A stretch of 44,924 nt of DNA from DASXBJ01 sp036491755 (GTDB lineage Bacteria > Chloroflexota > Dormibacteria > Dormibacterales > Dormibacteraceae): the NCBI GenBank assembly GCA_036491755.1, contig DASXBJ010000047.1, positions 1 to 44,924 of the forward strand. The letters run 5' to 3'. The stretch's first letter is position 1. The number at the start of each line of letters is the position of its first letter. Positions 40,949 to 44,924 of the stretch are shown in pieces. The notes below the pieces were generated by a model. It saw only the letters and a list, made by a program, of their open reading frames with translations. It was not told where the DNA came from and searched no databases. The translations under genes and the position numbers were made by a program.

Positions 40949-41343
40949 CCGATCTCCACAAGGTCGCCCGCGAGCTTCGCGACGCAGAGACTACGGGCCG
41001 GTCGATTCAGATCGGCGATCAGACAGTTCGCATCTGCGAGGTGTTCACGACTGAGTTCACTCAGGCGGTCCTCTACACGCTGCGCTCGGGTCAATCGATC
41101 CCGCGGCATCGTCATACCGGAATCGATGACGTGTTCCTGGGAGTTGTCGGCCAGGGACGCATCCGCACGTGGCGAGCGGATGGCGGGGCGGCCGAGCTCG
41201 TCCTGCAGCCTGGATGTATCGAGGCGGTGACGCCGGGGACGGTCCACGAGGTTGTCAGCGACAGCGACGACTTCGCGTATCTGCTCCTGCAGGCGCCCAA
41301 AGAGGACTACGACCTGATCCCCGTCGACCCGAGCAGCGCCTAG
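40945..41343 (+). CDS. Small cupin protein
   Basis: 132 residues from GTG 40945, which overlaps the dipeptidase TGA (GTGA), so translation is coupled. Cupin motif 1 is IPRHRHTGIDDVFLGV (His-x-His; Asp where Glu is usual) and motif 2 TPGTVHEVV. A single barrel; function unknown, perhaps a metal enzyme or ligand sensor for the dipeptidase pathway. The stop is one base from the convergent LLM gene. Confidence 0.8.
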   Translation: MTDLHKVARELRDAETTGRSIQIGDQTVRICEVFTTEFTQAVLYTLRSGQSIPRHRHTGIDDVFLGVVGQGRIRTWRADGGAAELVLQPGCIEAVTPGTVHEVVSDSDDFAYLLLQAPKEDYDLIPVDPSSA

Positions 41344-41344
41344 C

Positions 41345-42307
41345 TCAGCCGAGCAAAAGGGGAAGCACCTCTTCGGTGAGCCGCCGGACCTGCTCAGCCT
41401 GGCTCCAGCTGGCGCAGCGCACGATCAGCTCGTCGACGCCGGCCTCGCGGTAGCGCCGGAGATATTTGGCGCACTCGTCGGCGGGACCGAACGCGCTCCA
41501 TTCTTCGATGTGCTCACGGCTGCTGTCGGCGCTGAAGTACGTGTCCAGGAATCGCTTGGTCTCGGCGAACGCCAAGTCCCGATCGTCGCCGATGTTGACG
41601 TTGACGTAGGCGCTGCAGGTGAAGGTGGCCCGGTCGCGGCCGGCGGCCGCCAGCCTCTGCTTGATGTCGGCCAGTCGCGTCGCGATCTGGGCCGCACCGC
41701 GCACGGTCTGCCAGCCGTCCGCGTGGCGCACGATGCGCTCGTGGCTCCGCGCGATGAGATCCGGACGATCGGCGTTGGCAGCAATCCAGATCGGAGGGCA
41801 CGGCTTGGCTGCGGGCTTCGGTTCGACTGTTACGTGGCTGAGGTGATAGTGGCGTCCGACATAGTTGACGTCGTCCTGCGTCCACAGCAACTTTAGGACC
41901 TGGATGCCTTCGACAAGACGTTGGACGCGGTCCGCATTCGAAACCCCATACAGCGTGGATTCCACCTGCGCACCCGATTGTTCGACGATCCCGCTGCACA
42001 CCGCGAGAACGGTGCGGCCGCCGGCGAGCTGGTCGAGGGTCGCCCATTGGGTCGCGAGCAGGACCGGGTCTCGCAGCGGAAACGAAGCGAGGCATGCGGT
42101 ACCGATCGCTACACGCTCGGTGCGGGCAGCGATCGCGGCGAGCAGCGTTATGGCTTCCGGCCGCGGCTTGGCAAGCAGGCTGTCACTGACCCATACCGAA
42201 TCGATGCTCGATGTCTGGTCGGCGAGCGTGGCCAGCTGCAGCATCTGCGGGATGGTCGTTGCGCCGAAGATGGCGCCTCTATTGGGCAGCCCCAGTCCGA
42301 TTCTCAA
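41345..42307 (-). CDS. LLM-class flavin/F420-dependent oxidoreductase
   Basis: 320 residues. TTG 42307 is supported by GGAGG 4-8 bases upstream. Luciferase-like TIM barrel: GLGLPNRGAIFGATTIPQML, SVWVSDSLLAKPRPEAITLLAA, RVAIGTACLASFPLRDPV and PIWIAANADRPDLIARS. The last is common in F420-dependent members, such as methylene-tetrahydromethanopterin-reductase-like proteins. Substrate unknown. It diverges from the Dpp-type permease genes across 79 bp, in which TAAGAT (42348-42353) is a possible -10 for the permeases. Confidence 0.87.
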   Translation of the reverse strand: MRIGLGLPNRGAIFGATTIPQMLQLATLADQTSSIDSVWVSDSLLAKPRPEAITLLAAIAARTERVAIGTACLASFPLRDPVLLATQWATLDQLAGGRTVLAVCSGIVEQSGAQVESTLYGVSNADRVQRLVEGIQVLKLLWTQDDVNYVGRHYHLSHVTVEPKPAAKPCPPIWIAANADRPDLIARSHERIVRHADGWQTVRGAAQIATRLADIKQRLAAAGRDRATFTCSAYVNVNIGDDRDLAFAETKRFLDTYFSADSSREHIEEWSAFGPADECAKYLRRYREAGVDELIVRCASWSQAEQVRRLTEEVLPLLLG

Positions 42308-42386
42308 CTGACCTCCAGCTCCAGCGGGCGTGACCGACGATCGTATTTAAGATAGAGCGGCCGCGGCGGATGTCTTGGGAGGATCG

Positions 42387-43331
42387 ATGACTCGGGGGAC
42401 GCTCGTTTACTTAGGGCAGCGACTGGTTCTGGTTGCGTTCACTGCGTTCGCTGTGTCGTCCATCGTATTCATCGGCATCCACCAGCTGCCGGGCAACGCA
42501 TTCCTGTCCGATCGCCGCGAAAGCCCGGAGGCACAGGCCGCGCTGCTCCACCACTACCGGCTGGACCTGCCATGGCCGACGCAATACGTGATCTGGGTGA
42601 CCGGCCTGCTGCACGGCAGCATGGGCGAGTCGCTCGTCAACCGTGGTGTGCAGGTGACGCCCCTGCTGCTGCGTGAGGCGAGCGTCAGCGCGACCCTCGG
42701 TGCGTGCGCACTCCTGATCACCGTTGGGCTCGGGATCACGCTCGGCGTGCTCGCTTCGACGTATCAGAACAGCTGGGTGGACTATCTCGCCACGACCACG
42801 GCGGTCGTCGGCTACAGCATGCCCAACTTCGTGATCGCGAGCCTTCTCGTGCTTCTGACCGTGACCGGTTTCTACCGCTGGTCGGGCGGGACCTTCTACG
42901 AGAACATCGGATGGGGCAAGCCCGAACAGGTCATCGTGCCCGCGATCACGCTTGGGTTTCCTTTCGCGAGCTACGTCGCGAGGATGACGCGCGCCAGCAT
43001 GCTCGAGGTCGTTCGGCAGGACTTTGTACGCACAGCGCGCGCCAAGGGTGTCAAGCCGTTTCTCATCGTCGTCCGGCATGAGCTTCGCAACGCGATGATC
43101 CCAGTGATCACGATCCTCGGGCCGCTCGTGACAGGCATCCTCACCGGGTCGGTCGTGGTGGAATCGATCTTCGGCATCCCCGGACTGGGCAACGAGTTCG
43201 TCAACAGCATCATCACTCGCGACTACAACGTGGTCATCGGCGTCTTCACGTTCTACGCCGTGCTGATCGGGCTGGCCAACCTGGCGGTCGACCTCATTTA
43301 CCCCATCCTCGATCCCAGGATCAGGTACTAG
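42387..43331 (+). CDS. Dpp/Opp-type ABC permease, first subunit
   Basis: 314 residues from ATG 42387 (GGGAGGATCG upstream). Six membrane helices, N-terminal helix LVLVAFTAFAVSSIVFIGI, and the docking loop RTARAKGVKPFLIVVRHELRNAMIPVI, so this is DppB-like. Such importers take up peptides, nickel or glutathione, and also opines. No binding protein or ATPase is in the window; they may lie past the right edge. Confidence 0.92.
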   Translation: MTRGTLVYLGQRLVLVAFTAFAVSSIVFIGIHQLPGNAFLSDRRESPEAQAALLHHYRLDLPWPTQYVIWVTGLLHGSMGESLVNRGVQVTPLLLREASVSATLGACALLITVGLGITLGVLASTYQNSWVDYLATTTAVVGYSMPNFVIASLLVLLTVTGFYRWSGGTFYENIGWGKPEQVIVPAITLGFPFASYVARMTRASMLEVVRQDFVRTARAKGVKPFLIVVRHELRNAMIPVITILGPLVTGILTGSVVVESIFGIPGLGNEFVNSIITRDYNVVIGVFTFYAVLIGLANLAVDLIYPILDPRIRY

Positions 43332-43334
43332 CCG

Positions 43335-44228
43335 ATGGCTATTCACGAAATCGACCCGATGGCGGACGACTACGTTCTTGCGCCGCAGGTTGCGACCTGG
43401 CGCGACGTCCTGCAGCGAGTGTCGCGCAACCGGCTGGCCATTCTTGGCGCCGTGATTGCGGTGATCGTCATCTTCATCGGGATCCTCTCCAACTTCTGGA
43501 CGCCGTATCCCTACTGGCGGGAGGCATTAGGGCCGACATTCGAGGGTCCGACGCTGGCCCATCCGCTCGGCCTCGACGCTGCGGGCCGAGACATCCTGAG
43601 CCGGCTCATGCTGGGTGCCGGGATCGCGATCGAGATTGGTATCGGTACGAGCGCGCTCGTCTCGGTGGTCGGCGTCACGCTCGGCCTTTTCGCGGGTTTC
43701 TACCGCGGCAAGCTCGACGCGCTCATCTCGACCGGGATCAACATCTGGTACGGCATCCCCGACCTGCTGGTGGCGCTGATCTTCGTGGTCCTGATCGGCC
43801 GCGGCCTGCAGAACATCATCTTCGCCATCACCATAACCCGCTGGATGGACATGGCAAGGCTGGTCCGCGGCCAGACGCTCGCTCTGCGCGAGCGCGAGTT
43901 CGTGGAGGCGGCGCGCGCCAGCGGCACCAAGGACCGCAACATCCTGTTCGGCCAGATACTGCCGAACGCCCTCGGCCCGATCATCGTCCAGGCGACGCTC
44001 ATCGTCCCCGCCGCGATCCTCCTCGAGGCCTTCTTGAGCTATCTCGGCCTTGGCGTGCAGCCCCCGACGCCGTCATGGGGCGCCATGGCCGCGCAGGGAT
44101 TTCAGGCGCTACAGCTCGCGCCGCACATCGTGCTCGCGCCGGCGCTGGCCCTCTCGGTCACGCTGCTCGCCTTCAACTGGATCGGCGACGGACTGCGTGA
44201 CGCGCTTGACCCGCGCATGCGCCGCTAG
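43335..44228 (+). CDS. Dpp/Opp-type ABC permease, second subunit
   Basis: 297 residues, DppC-like. N-terminal helix AILGAVIAVIVIFIGIL, then HPLGLDAAGRDILSRLMLGA, the family hallmark, and the docking loop EAARASGTKDRNILFGQILPNALGPII; SYLGLGVQPPTPSWGAM near the C-terminus. Starts 3 bp after the first permease stop; 12 bp before the next gene. Confidence 0.92.
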   Translation: MAIHEIDPMADDYVLAPQVATWRDVLQRVSRNRLAILGAVIAVIVIFIGILSNFWTPYPYWREALGPTFEGPTLAHPLGLDAAGRDILSRLMLGAGIAIEIGIGTSALVSVVGVTLGLFAGFYRGKLDALISTGINIWYGIPDLLVALIFVVLIGRGLQNIIFAITITRWMDMARLVRGQTLALREREFVEAARASGTKDRNILFGQILPNALGPIIVQATLIVPAAILLEAFLSYLGLGVQPPTPSWGAMAAQGFQALQLAPHIVLAPALALSVTLLAFNWIGDGLRDALDPRMRR

Positions 44229-44240
44229 CCGGCCAAGACG

Positions 44241-44924
44241 ATGGCGGGGAACGAGTTTCCACTCCTCTTCTCGCCGCTCGAGCTCCGCGGCCTGACCCTC
44301 AAAAACCGCATCGTAAGCACCTCGCACGACGCGTTCTTCGCCGAGGCTGGCACGCTCGGCGAGCGCTACATCGCGTATCACCTGGAGAAGGCGCGCGGCG
44401 GAGCCGGACTGATCCAATGCTTCGGCACCACCTCGGTCCACCCCACCTTTTCGCCGGGCCCCGGCGTGATCCGGAACTGGGATGACTCGATCATGCCGGC
44501 GTTCCGCACCCTGGCCGACCTGATCCACGCGGAAGGCGCCGCGATCACGTGCCAGCTGATGCATGGCGGGCGCCGCTCGAGTTCGGCGATCACGCGCGTG
44601 CCGTCGATTTCCGCCTCGGACGAGCCCAACGACCGCTCCGGCGAAGTGCCCCGCGTGATGACCAAAGAAGACATTCGCACCGTCGTCGACGCATACGCCG
44701 CAGCGGCCGGGCGTACAGTGCGCGCAGGCTTTGACGGCGTCGAGGTTGCTGTGTTCGGGGACAGCCTGCCGGATCAGTTCATCTCGCCCCTCGTGAACCG
44801 CCGCACGGACGAATACGGCGGCAGCCTGGACAACCGCCTGCGCTTCCACCGGGAGGCTTTGGATGCCGTCCGCGCCGTCTGGCCCGAACGCCTGCCCCTG
44901 ACCATGCGTCTCGGCTCCGACGAC
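44241..44924 (+). CDS. NADH:flavin oxidoreductase, DgcA/stachydrine-demethylase-like (cut by window edge)
   Basis: 228 codons from ATG 44241 to the right edge with no stop, so only the N-terminal two thirds of the flavin TIM barrel is seen. FPLLFSPLELRGLTLKNRI, TSHDAFF, ERYIAYHLEKARGGAGL, CQLMHGGRR (104-112) and RTDEYGGSLDNR (188-199) are old-yellow-enzyme-type motifs. STSH and the CQLxHxGRR form are like dimethylglycine demethylase DgcA and N-methylproline demethylase, which remove N-methyl groups. EVAVFGDSLPDQF replaces the usual EIHGAHGYL, so the active site differs. A Dpp-type importer directly before it may bring in the substrate. Confidence 0.82.
   Translation, partial: MAGNEFPLLFSPLELRGLTLKNRIVSTSHDAFFAEAGTLGERYIAYHLEKARGGAGLIQCFGTTSVHPTFSPGPGVIRNWDDSIMPAFRTLADLIHAEGAAITCQLMHGGRRSSSAITRVPSISASDEPNDRSGEVPRVMTKEDIRTVVDAYAAAAGRTVRAGFDGVEVAVFGDSLPDQFISPLVNRRTDEYGGSLDNRLRFHREALDAVRAVWPERLPLTMRLGSDD

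Noticed and set aside
1..44924. CRISPR arrays, tRNA or rRNA genes, insertion sequences, phage genes
   Set aside because: No regularly spaced repeats, no conserved RNA motifs, and no transposase- or integrase-like reading frame were seen by eye.

Overview
This is GC-rich bacterial DNA packed with short operons, frequent GTG/TTG starts and many start-on-stop overlaps. A possible F420-type biochemistry (two luciferase-like LLM oxidoreductases) and an ftsE-ftsX-envC operon fit a soil actinobacterial or Chloroflexota/'Dormibacterota'-like lineage. That placement is an inference; no rRNA or marker gene is present. I saw no tRNA, rRNA, CRISPR array, insertion sequence or phage gene.

Layout. (1) 1-7.5 kb: a PRC-barrel protein cut by the left edge, a small membrane protein, an ABC-2 exporter pair, two MFS transporters, a second small membrane protein, a PaiB-like flavin-binding protein and a third small membrane protein. 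(2) 7.6-11.3 kb, minus strand: ftsE-ftsX-envC-like peptidase M23, followed by a Crp/Fnr regulator. (3) 11.4-13.4 kb: an orphan protein and a divergent pair of cupins. (4) 13.4-19.1 kb: an SDR/SDR-like/amino-acid permease/SDR operon divergent from an agmatinase-family ureohydrolase and a metallo-beta-lactamase-fold hydrolase. (5) 19.1-30.2 kb: an alpha/beta hydrolase and an SDR downstream of a sugar-type (CUT2) ABC importer, then an aldo/keto reductase, a nitrilase-family amidohydrolase, a threonine-dehydratase-like PLP enzyme, a LysR regulator and a D-glutamate-cyclase-domain protein. (6) 30.3-31.6 kb: an MFS transporter flanked by two hairpins. (7) 31.6-39.8 kb: a second agmatinase-family enzyme divergent from a creatininase; then LLM oxidoreductase, Lrp/AsnC regulator, hydantoin-racemase-type protein, NCS1 permease, PuuE/NodB-type deacetylase, DUF1989 protein and an N-carbamoylsarcosine-amidase-like hydrolase. 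(8) 39.8 kb to the end: membrane dipeptidase, cupin, a second LLM protein, Dpp-type ABC permeases and the start of a DgcA/stachydrine-demethylase-like flavoprotein.

How the genes may work together. Region 5 looks like one regulon. An almost identical AT-rich element (core GAACAATATATTGGAC, or its TATTGGAC half) lies before the importer operon, before the amidohydrolase/PLP-lyase operon and between lysR and the glutamate cyclase. In each case TTGGAC sits 18 bp before a -10-like hexamer. This predicts that the linked LysR protein controls uptake and breakdown of one nitrogen-containing substrate. Regions 7-8 look like catabolism of cyclic ureides and guanidino or N-methyl compounds (creatinine, hydantoin, allantoin): import by NCS1, racemisation, ring opening, carbamoyl hydrolysis and N-demethylation, with no classical hydantoinase in view. 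Substrates are inferred from family membership only.
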